Assembly (NCBI GenBank): GCA_965226185.1
Contig: CBDDCT010000003.1
Span: 310,001 to 374,000, forward strand
Direction: 5' to 3'
Source of the DNA: CBDCYS01 sp965226185
GTDB lineage: Bacteria > Acidobacteriota > Terriglobia > Bryobacterales > UBA6623
DNA: 64,000 bases
Below are positions 45,419 through 53,850 of the stretch, piece after piece. Each line of letters begins with the position of its first letter. Position 1 is the stretch's first letter. The notes beneath the pieces were generated by a model. It searched no databases. It saw nothing but the letters and a program-made list of their open reading frames with translations, and was not told the DNA's origin. The translations under genes were made by a program, and so were the position numbers.

Positions 45419-46447
45419 ATGACCACGATTAGCATCGATGCCATGGGTGGGGACTCGGCGCCAGGCGTCGAGGTCGAGGGGGCTGTTCTCGCCGCGCGCG
45501 AATACGAACTAGGGGTCATCCTTGCAGGCAACGAGGACGTGGTGCGCTCCGAGCTGGCGAAGCATGACACGTCCGGGCTGGCGATTGAAGTTGTTCACGC
45601 CAGCGAAGTCATCACCATGGAAGACAGCGCCACCAAGGCGCTGCGGCACAAACGGGACAGCTCGATTCGGGTGGCCGCCCGCCTGGTACGCGACGGCCGC
45701 GCCCAAGGGCTGATTTCAGCCGGCAACACCGGCGCCGCGATGGTGACGAGCAAGGTCGTGATGGGCGTTCTTCCGGGCGTTTATCGGCCGGCGCTGGCGC
45801 AGGTATTTCCGACGCTGGAGAGAACCTGGGCCGTCCTGATCGACGTCGGAGCCAACGTCGATTGCAGCCCCGAGATGCTGGCGCAGTTCGCCACCATGGG
45901 AGAGGTTTACTCGCGAGTCCTGTGTCATCGAGAAGAGCCCCGCGTGGGGCTGCTCTCCATCGGCGAAGAAGAGCAAAAGGGCAATGAGCTAACCCGCCAG
46001 GCGACTCCGCTGCTCAAGCGGCTCCCGCTGAATTTCATCGGCAATGTCGAGGGACGCGATCTTTACAGCGGCATCGCCGACGTCGTCGTCTGCGACGGAT
46101 TTATCGGCAACGTGGCTCTCAAGGTCAGCGAAGGCCTGGTGCAGACGATCAAATCGATGCTGCACGAATCGCTGGAAGCCACTCTGACCCGCAAAATGGG
46201 CTACATGCTGGCGAGGAGCGCGTTTGAAGACTTCCGCAAAAGAGTCGACTATTCCGAGTACGGAGGCGCGCCGCTACTGGGTGTAAAAGGCGTCTGCATC
46301 ATTTGTCACGGCAGTTCGAACCCCAATGCCATCAAGAACGCCATCCGTGTCGCGAAAGAACAATACGAAGGGGGCGTCAACCAGAAAATCGAGGCCGCAT
46401 TCCTGGCGAGCATCAACGGGGAAGAAGAAGCCGAGGCGGTGGGATAG
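45419..46447 (+). CDS. plsX: Phosphate acyltransferase PlsX
   Basis: A 342-residue enzyme converting acyl-ACP and phosphate to acyl-phosphate for phospholipid synthesis at the membrane. ISIDAMGGDSAPGVEVEGAV, VEVVHASEVITMEDSATKALRHKRDSS (close variant), SAGNTGAAMVTSKVV, LIDVGANVDCSPEMLAQFA, GLLSIGEEEQKGNEL, FIGNVEGRDLYSG, DGFIGNVALKVSEG, GAPLLGVKGVCIICHGSSNP: all the family blocks. Full length, third gene of yceD-rpmF-plsX. No fab genes follow. Confidence 0.98.
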   Translation: MTTISIDAMGGDSAPGVEVEGAVLAAREYELGVILAGNEDVVRSELAKHDTSGLAIEVVHASEVITMEDSATKALRHKRDSSIRVAARLVRDGRAQGLISAGNTGAAMVTSKVVMGVLPGVYRPALAQVFPTLERTWAVLIDVGANVDCSPEMLAQFATMGEVYSRVLCHREEPRVGLLSIGEEEQKGNELTRQATPLLKRLPLNFIGNVEGRDLYSGIADVVVCDGFIGNVALKVSEGLVQTIKSMLHESLEATLTRKMGYMLARSAFEDFRKRVDYSEYGGAPLLGVKGVCIICHGSSNPNAIKNAIRVAKEQYEGGVNQKIEAAFLASINGEEEAEAVG

Positions 46448-46470
46448 GCCGCCGTGGCGAATAACCCCTG

Positions 46471-47481
46471 CTACCGATCGAACACAGGCTGCACCCAGGC
46501 ATGCTGCCCGTTCGACGAACTCACCTTGGCGCGGACGTATTTATCACCCGCCCGCAGGGTGTACTCCGCCGGGTTGTCAAATGACTTCTTGAGGAGTTTT
46601 CCGTCCTGACCAATGAATTCGATCGTGAACTTCTCATCGCCGCTGTCGCTGATATGAATTCGCAGCCCCTTGGGTAAGCGGGTTACTTCGTCCAACACCA
46701 CGCCCGTCGAGGAGTAGAACTCGCCCTCGTTGAGCGCTTCCAGTATGGCTTGCGTGGAAAGCTCCCGCGCTTTCACGCTCACCCAGCCCCGCCCTGGATT
46801 CGACTCCCCTGGCGCGATCACCTTGAACGTGTGCGCGTCGTCCACCGCAATACCGTAGATCTCCCGGCCCGCCGTCAGAACCGAGTCCCACATTTCTTCC
46901 AGATCCGGGAAGCCTCCGCCCCCCGCCTCGTTTGTCCGCGGATGGCCATTGTAGACCTCGAAGAGTTTCAAGTTGGTGACTTGCCGCAGCTCGCCCGGAG
47001 TCACCGCCCAGCGGAAGTTCGGGTGATTGAGCGACGGCATCCCTCCGGCCCTGCGAATAGCGCCGACGTTTTTTTGGATCGTATCGACGACACTGCCGCC
47101 GACAAGGGGCTCGACCGTGCGCGGCAGGTTGAATCCGTTGACGTGAATCGGCTTGCTTTCGAACCCGCTGGTGACTTCCTCCCCGGAGATCAGCAAGAAA
47201 CGATCCTTCGCGGCGAAAATCGAGTTCAGCCCCTCGGGCTGAGTCAGAAAATTGTGGTCCGTCAAGACCAGAAAGTTGTAGCGGTGCTCCTTGTACCAGC
47301 GTGTAACCGCATCCGGAGCGCTATCGCCGTCGCTGTTGATGGTGTGCGTGTGCAGGTTGCCCTTGTACCACTTGAACCCGGGTGATGGCGGCGTTTGCGC
47401 GGCGGGCAGCAGCACCCAGGCGAAGGTGACAGCGAGCACAAAGCAGATTCGGAGGAGTGCGGTCTTTCTTGGTCGAAACAT
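46471..47481 (-). CDS. Secreted PHP-domain metal-dependent phosphoesterase-like protein
   Basis: A 336-residue protein. ATG 47481 gives a signal-like N-terminus (ALLRICFVLAVTFAWVLLPAAQ). PHP motif I GNLHTHTINSDGDS, motif II LVLTDHNFLTQPE, then LLISGEEVTSG, PSLNHPNFRWAV and EVYNGH, GIAVDDAHTF with metal-ligand His/Asp/Glu. The last 90 residues form a beta domain. Likely an exported phosphoesterase; substrate unknown. Another ATG 15 bases upstream is possible. Convergent with plsX. Confidence 0.85.
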   Translation of the reverse strand: MFRPRKTALLRICFVLAVTFAWVLLPAAQTPPSPGFKWYKGNLHTHTINSDGDSAPDAVTRWYKEHRYNFLVLTDHNFLTQPEGLNSIFAAKDRFLLISGEEVTSGFESKPIHVNGFNLPRTVEPLVGGSVVDTIQKNVGAIRRAGGMPSLNHPNFRWAVTPGELRQVTNLKLFEVYNGHPRTNEAGGGGFPDLEEMWDSVLTAGREIYGIAVDDAHTFKVIAPGESNPGRGWVSVKARELSTQAILEALNEGEFYSSTGVVLDEVTRLPKGLRIHISDSGDEKFTIEFIGQDGKLLKKSFDNPAEYTLRAGDKYVRAKVSSSNGQHAWVQPVFDR

Positions 47482-47552
47482 GGTTGATCGAAACATGCTC
47501 CCTAAGCTATCACAGTGGTCCAAATGGCGTCGGAAAACCTCACATGGCCGGA

Positions 47553-47579
47553 CAGAGGCGTGGACGGCAGTCCACGCTT
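47553..47579 (-). repeat. REP-like palindrome, copy 3 of 3
   Basis: CAGAGGCGTGGAC-GGCA-GTCCACGC, the inverted form of the copies at 5168 and 42415, in the divergent gap between the PHP gene and the sulfatase-like gene. Confidence 0.8.
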
Positions 47580-47733
47580 GGCAGGCAGGGATGCCTGCCC
47601 CACAGTGGGTGTGCCGATGGATATCCCGCGGCTGCCTCCGGCTCGGTGCCTGGACAGCCCGGCGCGGGCTTGCAAATCGAGCGGCTGAGCGCCATACTTT
47701 TGCATCGGTCGCATTCTATTCCGGAGATATGTG

Positions 47734-50202
47734 ATGCTGCTTCTTGGAAGGCGGCGATTTCCCGCCAGCCTCATCTTTCTGGTTCTCATCGCCCTGCCGG
47801 GCTGCGGGCCAGGCGGCCCCGCGCCGCCCACCGCGATTCGGCTTGTCGACCTTTTCCAAAGCGAAATGGTTGCGGGCTCGCCCCAGCAGCGGGCGGAAGA
47901 GCCGGCGGCGCTATGGGATTTTTCGTCTCCGGCGGAAAATTCTGAAGGGGAGGCAGCCGCCACGCTGGGCTGGCATGTCGGCCAAGGCGTCTCGGGTCTC
48001 AAGGTCGTTGATGGCCGTCTCACGGGACGCTCCACATCGGACGTTCCGATCCTTTATGCCCGGCTGCCGGAAGGCGCTGACCGAAGCGACGCCTTGCATG
48101 CCATCGAGGTTCGAACGCGAATCAGTGTTGACGCCAATTTCAGCGCCGCGGGCCAAGCCTCCGGTGACGTGAATATCGCACAAGTCGTCGACATGGGGCG
48201 CACTTTTACGTGGCCGCTATCTACTGAAGTTGCTGCCAGTGAGGACTTTCAAACCTTTACCGTGCAGTCCACGCAATCGCTGCCTTTGCACGGGATGGAA
48301 ACCGTATTCGTCCGCCCTGTCGATCTTGCCGGCGCTCGCTTTGAAATCGAGTCCATACGGCTGGTCTCGCAGGGGGAACACCGCGCGTCGATCCCATCCG
48401 GCGTCAGTTGGAGCGGCTTGTCGGAAATCTACCGCGAAACCATCGTGACGAGGGCGCCTGAGACGTTCAGCATGGACGTTGATATCCCGGCGAACGCCTG
48501 GCTTGATGTCAATGTCGGCACGGTCGAAAACAGCCCGGTCGGATTCAAGATTAGTGCATCGGGAAGCGGCGGCGAAAACGTCTTGCTGTCGCGGACCGTG
48601 ACGACGCCCCATCGCTGGGAAGCCGTAGCGGTTGATCTTGCAAGCCACCGCGGCACGGCGAAGCTGACATTCTCGCTGGATGTCGAGAGGGAACGCATGG
48701 TGGGGTATTGGGGCAGTCCCGCGATTCGCGTCCGGGAACAAAAACCTCGATCACCCGAAACGGCGGCGGCTGTCTTGGGCGGGGTTGACCCGCCACGCGG
48801 CGTGATCTTGATCATGTGCGACACGCTGCGCGCGGATCGCCTCAATATGTACGGTCATGAGCGCAAAACGGCGCCCTTTTTGGCGAAAATGGCCTCCAAC
48901 GGCGCATTGTTCTTGGACAACGTTTCGCAAGCGACGTGGACGAAGGTTTCGGTGCCCGCGATCATGACCTCGCTCTACCCGAGTTCCCATGGCGTCAAAG
49001 GTTTCTCCGACCAGCTCCCCGTCACGGCGACGACGCTGGCCGAAGTCTACCGCGAGGCGGGATACGCGACCGTGGCATACTCCTCCGTCGTTTTCACTGG
49101 CAAGTTCACGAATCTGCATCAAGGATTCGAAGAGCTTCATGAGTCAACTTCGGTGGACGACCCGAACTACACGGCGAAAACCGCGCGCGAATACGTTGAT
49201 CGCGCCGTTGCCTGGATCGAACGACATCCTGACACGCCCTTCTTCATGTTTCTGCACGTTTTCGATCCGCATGACCCCTTTGAGCCGCGGGCGCCCTATG
49301 ACACTCTTTGGGCCGACGCGACGAAGAAAGAAGAGCACGAGAAGCAGCTCGAGAGCGTGCGCAAGGTGATTGACGATCCGGTGATGAAGCGCTTCGGTAT
49401 GCCGACCCGCGAGGAGATGGAAAAGGCCGGCGTCGACCCGGCTGAGTACGTGGCCTACGATCAAGATTGGTACGACGGCTCAATCCGTGGCATGGACGCC
49501 GAGATCGGGCGGCTGATCGAACGGCTCGGAACCATGGGCATCGAGGAACAGACGCAAATCGCCTTCATCTCCGATCACGGCGAAGAGTTCATTGAGCATG
49601 GCCGCATGTTCCATGGCCAGACCGTTTATGGAGAGCTGGCCCACGTGCCGTTGTTGCTCTACCGTCCTGGAACGGTGCCGGCCGGTTTGGAAATTGCTGA
49701 AACCGTGCGTAGCATCGACCTGATGCCGACCCTGCTGGATTTGAGCGGTCTCCCGATACCCGAAGGCATTCAAGGACAGAGCCTGGTTCCTCTTTTGGCT
49801 GCCGCTCGTGACGCGGATTCTGGGGGTTCGCCCGGCGAAGCGGCGGAGGCGCTGGGCTGGGAGTCCCGGGCTGCCGTCACCGAAAAGGCGAAAACCGAAC
49901 AAGGCAGCGTGCCGCCATATGAGACCGAGTCCTATGGCATTGTGGCGGGTGGCTGGAAGCTTATCCACAACGTCATCCGTACTGGCGATGGTCCCGAGTT
50001 CGAGCTGTACAACCACACGAACGACCCGCTCGATGGCACCGATGTCGCGGATCAGCATCCCGAGATCGTCGAGCGCCTCCAGGGCGAGCTGGCGAGCTGG
50101 CACGAGATGGTCGCGGCCGGCAAGCTCCCCGACGCCGGACAGGCCGGTGATCTGTCACCGAAAGAACTGGAGAGATTGCGAAGCCTCGGCTACATCAAGT
50201 AA
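47734..50202 (+). CDS. Lipoprotein with C-terminal sulfatase/phosphoglycerol-transferase-like domain
   Basis: An 822-residue protein. The N-terminus FPASLIFLVLIALPGCGPGG has a lipobox LPGC. Residues 25-345 are an uncharacterised beta-rich region; residues 350-740 are an alkaline-phosphatase-fold sulfatase domain (ILIMCDTLRADRLNMYGHERKTAPFLAKMASNGALF, HVFDPHDPFEPRAPYD, IAFISDHGEEFIEHG). The site that holds formylglycine in sulfatases reads TWTKVSVPAIM, with Ser and no C-x-P-x-R, so this is unlikely to be an activated sulfatase and may be a phosphotransferase-like relative. GGAG precedes both GTG 47731 and ATG 47734. Confidence 0.88.
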   Translation: MLLLGRRRFPASLIFLVLIALPGCGPGGPAPPTAIRLVDLFQSEMVAGSPQQRAEEPAALWDFSSPAENSEGEAAATLGWHVGQGVSGLKVVDGRLTGRSTSDVPILYARLPEGADRSDALHAIEVRTRISVDANFSAAGQASGDVNIAQVVDMGRTFTWPLSTEVAASEDFQTFTVQSTQSLPLHGMETVFVRPVDLAGARFEIESIRLVSQGEHRASIPSGVSWSGLSEIYRETIVTRAPETFSMDVDIPANAWLDVNVGTVENSPVGFKISASGSGGENVLLSRTVTTPHRWEAVAVDLASHRGTAKLTFSLDVERERMVGYWGSPAIRVREQKPRSPETAAAVLGGVDPPRGVILIMCDTLRADRLNMYGHERKTAPFLAKMASNGALFLDNVSQATWTKVSVPAIMTSLYPSSHGVKGFSDQLPVTATTLAEVYREAGYATVAYSSVVFTGKFTNLHQGFEELHESTSVDDPNYTAKTAREYVDRAVAWIERHPDTPFFMFLHVFDPHDPFEPRAPYDTLWADATKKEEHEKQLESVRKVIDDPVMKRFGMPTREEMEKAGVDPAEYVAYDQDWYDGSIRGMDAEIGRLIERLGTMGIEEQTQIAFISDHGEEFIEHGRMFHGQTVYGELAHVPLLLYRPGTVPAGLEIAETVRSIDLMPTLLDLSGLPIPEGIQGQSLVPLLAAARDADSGGSPGEAAEALGWESRAAVTEKAKTEQGSVPPYETESYGIVAGGWKLIHNVIRTGDGPEFELYNHTNDPLDGTDVADQHPEIVERLQGELASWHEMVAAGKLPDAGQAGDLSPKELERLRSLGYIK

Positions 50203-50313
50203 GAATCGATCGCCGCGAGAATCTAGCCCGGCGATTCTGAGGATTCTGTTCGCGGAAACGTTCGCATGACAAAGCGCCGCCACTCAGCAAGGAAAGGACA
50301 AGGGAAGGTTTAT

Positions 50314-50388
50314 TTAATGCTAGCGCGGGGCGTGAGCCCCGCGGCCCAAGGTCAGCTCCCGGGGCTGGTGCCCCTGGGCCAGTATTAA
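50314..50388. repeat. 75-bp palindromic intergenic repeat
   Basis: Outer arms TTAATGCTAG and CCAGTATTAA (8 of 10 paired), an inner hairpin GCGGGGC-GTGA-GCCCCGC at 50325-50342 and a second one GGGGC-TGGT-GCCCC. It lies after the sulfatase-like gene and may also end its transcript. Confidence 0.65.
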
Positions 50389-50464
50389 CAAGTCACAAGG
50401 AATTTCGAATCTCTTCGGCTAAAATTAGGCGAAGCACGAAAGAAGCATCCATCGGGATATCGTT

Positions 50465-51565
50465 ATGAACCTTTCTTTGATAGTCGTGGCGCTACTGCTT
50501 TTCGCCAACCATGGCAGCGCGCAAACCCTTGTCGGGGGCCGTCCTTCGGTTGTACTGGAGGGCGAGGCGGCGCAAGTCGTGATCGACCTGCTCGGCGGCT
50601 CGATCGTCGGCTTCCAGTTTCAAGACCAGGGCCTCAACCCGCTGGTTTGGAATAACGAAGGCGATCCCAGCGAGGCGCGGTCGATGAGCCACTTTGTCTG
50701 TCTCGACCGTTGGGGACGCCCCTCCGACGCCGAGCTGCGCAACGGCATGCCGTTCCACGGCGAAGCGACGAAAGTTCCGTGGAAGACGCTGAGTGGCCCC
50801 GAGAGGAAGAATGGCCAAGTTCAAGCCGAAATGGAAGTCACGCTGCCGATGGCCGGCCTTCATCTCAAACGCGAAATCTCGCTAGCCGCCAACAACGGCC
50901 TGTTCACCGTGACCGAAGTGGTGACGAACCGGAACAAACTGGGACGCGTCTACAACATCGTCCAGCACCCCACCGTCGGCCCGCCTTTCTTGGATGAAAC
51001 GACGCTGGTCGACTCGAACGCCCGCAAGGGGTTCATGCAATCGAGTCCGCCGCCTAATCCGGAGGAGCCCGCCGTGGTGTGGCCGCAATCGCTCAAGGAC
51101 GGACAGCCGGTGAACATGCGGCGCCTCAGCGACGACCCCGACCCCAACGTTGTCTCCTACACCATCGATCAGGAGTACGGCTGGGCCACCGCGGCGACAC
51201 CAGCGAAGGGTCTGCTGCTCGGCTACATCTGGAAGACCGAACAATACCCCTGGCTCAACATGTGGCGTCACGTTGATGAGGGGAAGCCGCTGGCTCGCGG
51301 TCTCGAGTTCGGCACAACCGGGCTGCACCAGCCTTTCCCCGTTCTGATCGAAAAGGCGCGAATCTTCGGACGTCCGATTCTGGCTCACCTCGATGCGGGT
51401 GAAAGCGTGGCCAAGTCCTACGCAGCGTTCTTGTTCAGGATTCCTGGTGATTACCGCGGCGTGGCAAGCGTCAGCTACGCCGCCGGCCGCCTCACTTTGC
51501 ACGAGCGCGGCGCCGGGCCGGAACGGGATCTTGCGATGGCGGCCGGAGAGCTGTTTCCCGAGTAG
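50465..51565 (+). CDS. Secreted galactose-mutarotase-like beta-sandwich protein
   Basis: A 366-residue exported protein with signal peptide NLSLIVVALLLFANHGSAQ. VVLEGEAAQVVIDLLGGSIVGFQFQDQGLNPL is the N-terminal strand set of the aldose 1-epimerase superfamily; IVQHPTVGPPFLDET and YIWKTEQYPWLNMWRHVDEG are at sites where mutarotases bind sugar. The classical catalytic His/Glu pair is not certain, so the enzyme activity is open. Secreted like the sulfatase-like and PHP neighbours. Confidence 0.75.
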   Translation: MNLSLIVVALLLFANHGSAQTLVGGRPSVVLEGEAAQVVIDLLGGSIVGFQFQDQGLNPLVWNNEGDPSEARSMSHFVCLDRWGRPSDAELRNGMPFHGEATKVPWKTLSGPERKNGQVQAEMEVTLPMAGLHLKREISLAANNGLFTVTEVVTNRNKLGRVYNIVQHPTVGPPFLDETTLVDSNARKGFMQSSPPPNPEEPAVVWPQSLKDGQPVNMRRLSDDPDPNVVSYTIDQEYGWATAATPAKGLLLGYIWKTEQYPWLNMWRHVDEGKPLARGLEFGTTGLHQPFPVLIEKARIFGRPILAHLDAGESVAKSYAAFLFRIPGDYRGVASVSYAAGRLTLHERGAGPERDLAMAAGELFPE

Positions 51566-51627
51566 ACAGGGAGGGTCAGTCCACAATCTTGCTGCTCGGC
51601 GACAATTTGTGTTGTATCGTTGTTGTC

Positions 51628-51742
51628 AAACACCCGTAGCGCAGGGCTCGTCAGAGACCTGCGGCCTTTCGTTCCGCCGCAACTGCGGGCGAACGGACTT
51701 CAAGAACGCAGGTCTCTGACGAGCCCTGCGCTACGGGTGTTT
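51628..51742. repeat. 115-bp long palindrome with 36-bp perfect arms
   Basis: Left arm 51628-51663 and right arm 51707-51742 are perfect reverse complements (starting AAACACCCGTAGCGCAGGG), with a 43-base centre that itself is partly self-complementary (GTTCCGCCGC / GCGGGCGAAC). Outside the arms, TTGTTGTC and GAAACAA-like flanks extend the symmetry weakly. Could be a MITE, a cruciform-forming repeat, or a bidirectional terminator; no U-run is present. Confidence 0.85.
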
Positions 51743-51852
51743 CAAAACAAGCTTGCGGGCAATCAGAATTCCGGCGGACGGATTTTGGTCAGTCAATGGA
51801 AAGGCAGACGCCGGTGGATCGATCCCGTTATACTACGGCCCAGGAGATTCTC

Positions 51853-52335
51853 ATGATGACCCGAAGAACCTTGATGGGCACTACCCTTGCGGGCTGCGCG
51901 GGGTTGATGTCGTGTTCCCAATCCGAGCAGCCGAGTGAAAATATGCCAGCCGAAACCGCGGCCGCAGCGCCTCCTCCGGCAGAGCCGGCTCGCTATGATC
52001 CCGAGGATCTCAAGAAGCGCCTCGACGCCGGCGAGGACGTCTTTTTGCTCGACGTTAGGCGTCCTGAAGAGCTTGAGGAACTCGGAACCATCGAAGGCTA
52101 CCACCACATCCCGATGGATCAGCTCGAAGCGCGCATGTCGGAGATCCCCAAAGACCGTCCCCTTGTCGTGTATTGAAACAGCGGCGGACGGGCCTCCCGT
52201 GTGGCGGCCTTACTTGGAGAAAACGGATACACCGATATCCAGTTCGGCGGAGTTAACGAGTGGAAAGAAAAAGGCTACGACCTGATTCATCCGCAAGCAT
52301 CGGAGCTGACCGCGGGCGGCGGTGAAGCGAAATAG
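51853..52335 (+). CDS. Rhodanese-domain lipoprotein with in-frame TGA at the catalytic cysteine, probable selenoprotein
   Basis: A 160-residue protein if TGA 52174-52176 (codon 108) is read through. AGGAG lies 6 bases before ATG 51853. N-terminus: Tat-like RR (MTRRTLMGTTLAGC) with a lipobox LAGC or LMSC. Rhodanese domain: YDPEDLKKRLDAGEDVFLLDVRRPEE, IPMDQLEARMSEIPKDRPLVVY, then TGA, then NSGGRASRVAALLGENGYTDIQFGGVNEW. Family members have Cys exactly at the TGA (VVYC-x-SGGRAS). The frame downstream is undamaged for 52 codons and ends overlapping the next start by 14 bases, so read-through gives a complete protein. Nonsense mutation is the alternative. Confidence 0.72.
52177..52200 (+). promoter_or_regulatory. 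Candidate bacterial SECIS hairpin after the in-frame TGA
   Basis: ACGG-GCCTC-CCGT (52188-52200) forms a 4-bp stem with a five-base loop whose first base is G; the loop begins 15 bases after the TGA. This fits the minimal published description of bacterial SECIS elements (short stem, G among the first two loop bases, about 16-37 bases from the UGA) at its lower limit. The stem is short, so support is modest. Confidence 0.4.
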
Positions 52336-53104
52336 CGCCAAGTCGAAACTCCGCGAGAAGGGCTTTCTGCTCGGGCCATTCGTGGAAGTGGGCGCACCCG
52401 AGCTGGTGGAAATCCTCGGCTTGGCTGGTTTCGACTTCGCCGTTATCGACTGCGAACACGCCGCATTCTCGGGCGAAACAGTCGGCAACATGATTCGGGC
52501 GAGTGCGACATCGGATATCGCTCCCATCGTGCGGGTTCGCGAGAACGCAGCAGGGCCGATTCTCGAAGCGCTTGATCTGGGTGCGGTTGGGCTGCACATC
52601 CCCCAAATAGCGACTCGCGATGACGCGCAACGAGCCGTGCGGGCGGCCAAGTTTCCGCCCGGCGGCGAGCGCGGGTTCAACCCCTTCGTGCGCGCAGCCG
52701 CCTACGGCAGCGATCCGCCGGCTGAATTCAGGCGCCAAGCAAACGACGATACACTGCTGGTGCTGCACATCGAAGCCCAGGAATCTCTCGATCAATTGGA
52801 CGAGATTGTTGCAGTTCCCGGAATCGACGTGGCGTTCTTGGGGCCCTATGACATGTCACAGACTCTCGGCGTTCCGGGGCAGGTCACTCACCCGCTTGTT
52901 CAGGAAACAATGCAGGCGATCGTCAAGGCCGCCCAGCCTCGCGGCGTCGCGGTAGGGTGCTTTGCCAACACGCTGGAACAGGCGGAACTTTGGCTGCGCG
53001 CCGGCGTGAGCTATCTGGCCTACTCCGTTGACTCGCTGATGTTCCGGGAGGCATGCTCGGGGATTCGAGCAGAGATCGGCGCCCTGCGGCAGAGGTTGGG
53101 TTGA
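52322..53104 (+). CDS. HpcH/HpaI-family aldolase
   Basis: A 260-residue class II aldolase, GTG start inside the end of the rhodanese gene. GFLLGPFVEVGAPELVEILGLAGFDFAVIDCEHAAF carries a catalytic-site Asp/Glu/His, APIVRVREN, GLHIPQIATRDDAQRAVRAAKFPPGGERGFNPFVRAAAYG and PGIDVAFLGPYDMSQTLGVPGQ are the standard family blocks. Members cleave 2-keto-3-deoxy acids (for example 2,4-dihydroxyhept-2-enedioate) to pyruvate and an aldehyde. Substrate not assignable. Followed by an intrinsic terminator. Confidence 0.93.
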   Translation: MKRNSAKSKLREKGFLLGPFVEVGAPELVEILGLAGFDFAVIDCEHAAFSGETVGNMIRASATSDIAPIVRVRENAAGPILEALDLGAVGLHIPQIATRDDAQRAVRAAKFPPGGERGFNPFVRAAAYGSDPPAEFRRQANDDTLLVLHIEAQESLDQLDEIVAVPGIDVAFLGPYDMSQTLGVPGQVTHPLVQETMQAIVKAAQPRGVAVGCFANTLEQAELWLRAGVSYLAYSVDSLMFREACSGIRAEIGALRQRLG

Positions 53105-53186
53105 AGAGTTTGCTCCACGTTATGCGCGCCCGCCCTTCGCATGATCAAGGAGCAGTCCGGCCAAGTTGTGGAAAGTGTTGAAAGCC

Positions 53187-53224
53187 ACGCAGGGCGGAAG
53201 TGAATCGTCCGCTCTGCGCTTTTT
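53187..53224 (+). terminator. Intrinsic terminator after the aldolase gene
   Basis: GCAGGGCGGA (53189-53198) pairs with TCCGCTCTGC (53208-53217) with one G.U, a 9-base loop, then GCTTTTT at 53218-53224. Ends the rhodanese-aldolase transcript. Confidence 0.8.
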
Positions 53225-53292
53225 GTCGTACTCGCAGGCAACGACAGCGCCAACGGGCGGAATTTCGGGAGACAGGGCCGGGCTCAGCGTAC

Positions 53293-53502
53293 TCACGCGA
53301 ACAAAAGCCGGCCTTTCGGTTCGGGAATCGGGCGGCCCAACTCCCTGGCCGTTTCGATCCACTCGCGGATAACAGTTTCCGCGCTGGCAAGAGCCTCTTG
53401 GTAGGTCTGACCGTCAGCGGCGCACCCGGGTAGCTCAGGGACTTCCGCGATAAACGCCTGGTCTTCATCGCTCCAGTAGATAATGACCTCGTAGCGGATC
53501 AT
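53293..53502 (-). CDS. HicB-family protein without an adjacent toxin
   Basis: A 69-residue protein starting MIRYEVIIYWSDEDQAFIAEVPELPGCAADGQT, with a helix EALASAETVIREWIETARELG: the HicB partial RNase H-like fold. The longer frame to 53592 adds unrelated residues. No hicA-like frame is found in the 150 bases on either side, so it is a solitary antitoxin-like protein, a common situation. Confidence 0.85.
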   Translation of the reverse strand: MIRYEVIIYWSDEDQAFIAEVPELPGCAADGQTYQEALASAETVIREWIETARELGRPIPEPKGRLLFA

Positions 53503-53850
53503 TGGGCCGGATCTCCTAGCGTAGTGCGCCAATAGTACCACAACGTATAGATTTCGATTGGGGAAGAGGGAAGCCCGTTGAAACGGGCTCACGAACCCTG
53601 AGCGGCAGGGGTTACCAGCCGTAAAACGACTGGCCTGGAAACACCAAGCCGCGTGAACGCGGCTCCAGACGGCTCATAGCGAGAAGCCTTGCACGGAGAT
53701 ATCAATTCTAAAGGTGTGCCGAGTGAATACCACGCGACTCTCCGCTTAGGCGGATCATTGGCTGCTTCGCCAACGACCAACCAACGAGCGCCTATAATGA
53801 TAGGGCTTCCGGCTCGGCTGTTCGCCGTGTCCGGTCATTGATTGCCATTC
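53503..53850. repeat. Intergenic region with palindromic repeats
   Basis: 348 bases without a gene. Hairpins include AGCCCGTT-GAAACGGGCT, CCTGAGCGGCAGGGG and GCCGCGTGAACGCGGC. The segment CTGGAAACACCAAGCCGCGTGAACGCGGC resembles the end part of the 210-bp repeat (GGAATCAAGCCACGTGAACGTGGC). Confidence 0.55.

Noticed and set aside
52174..52176. Simple nonsense mutation ending a short protein at the TGA
   Set aside because: Not excluded, but the TGA hits exactly the catalytic Cys codon, the downstream half is intact, and the frame couples to the next gene, so selenocysteine is the better reading.
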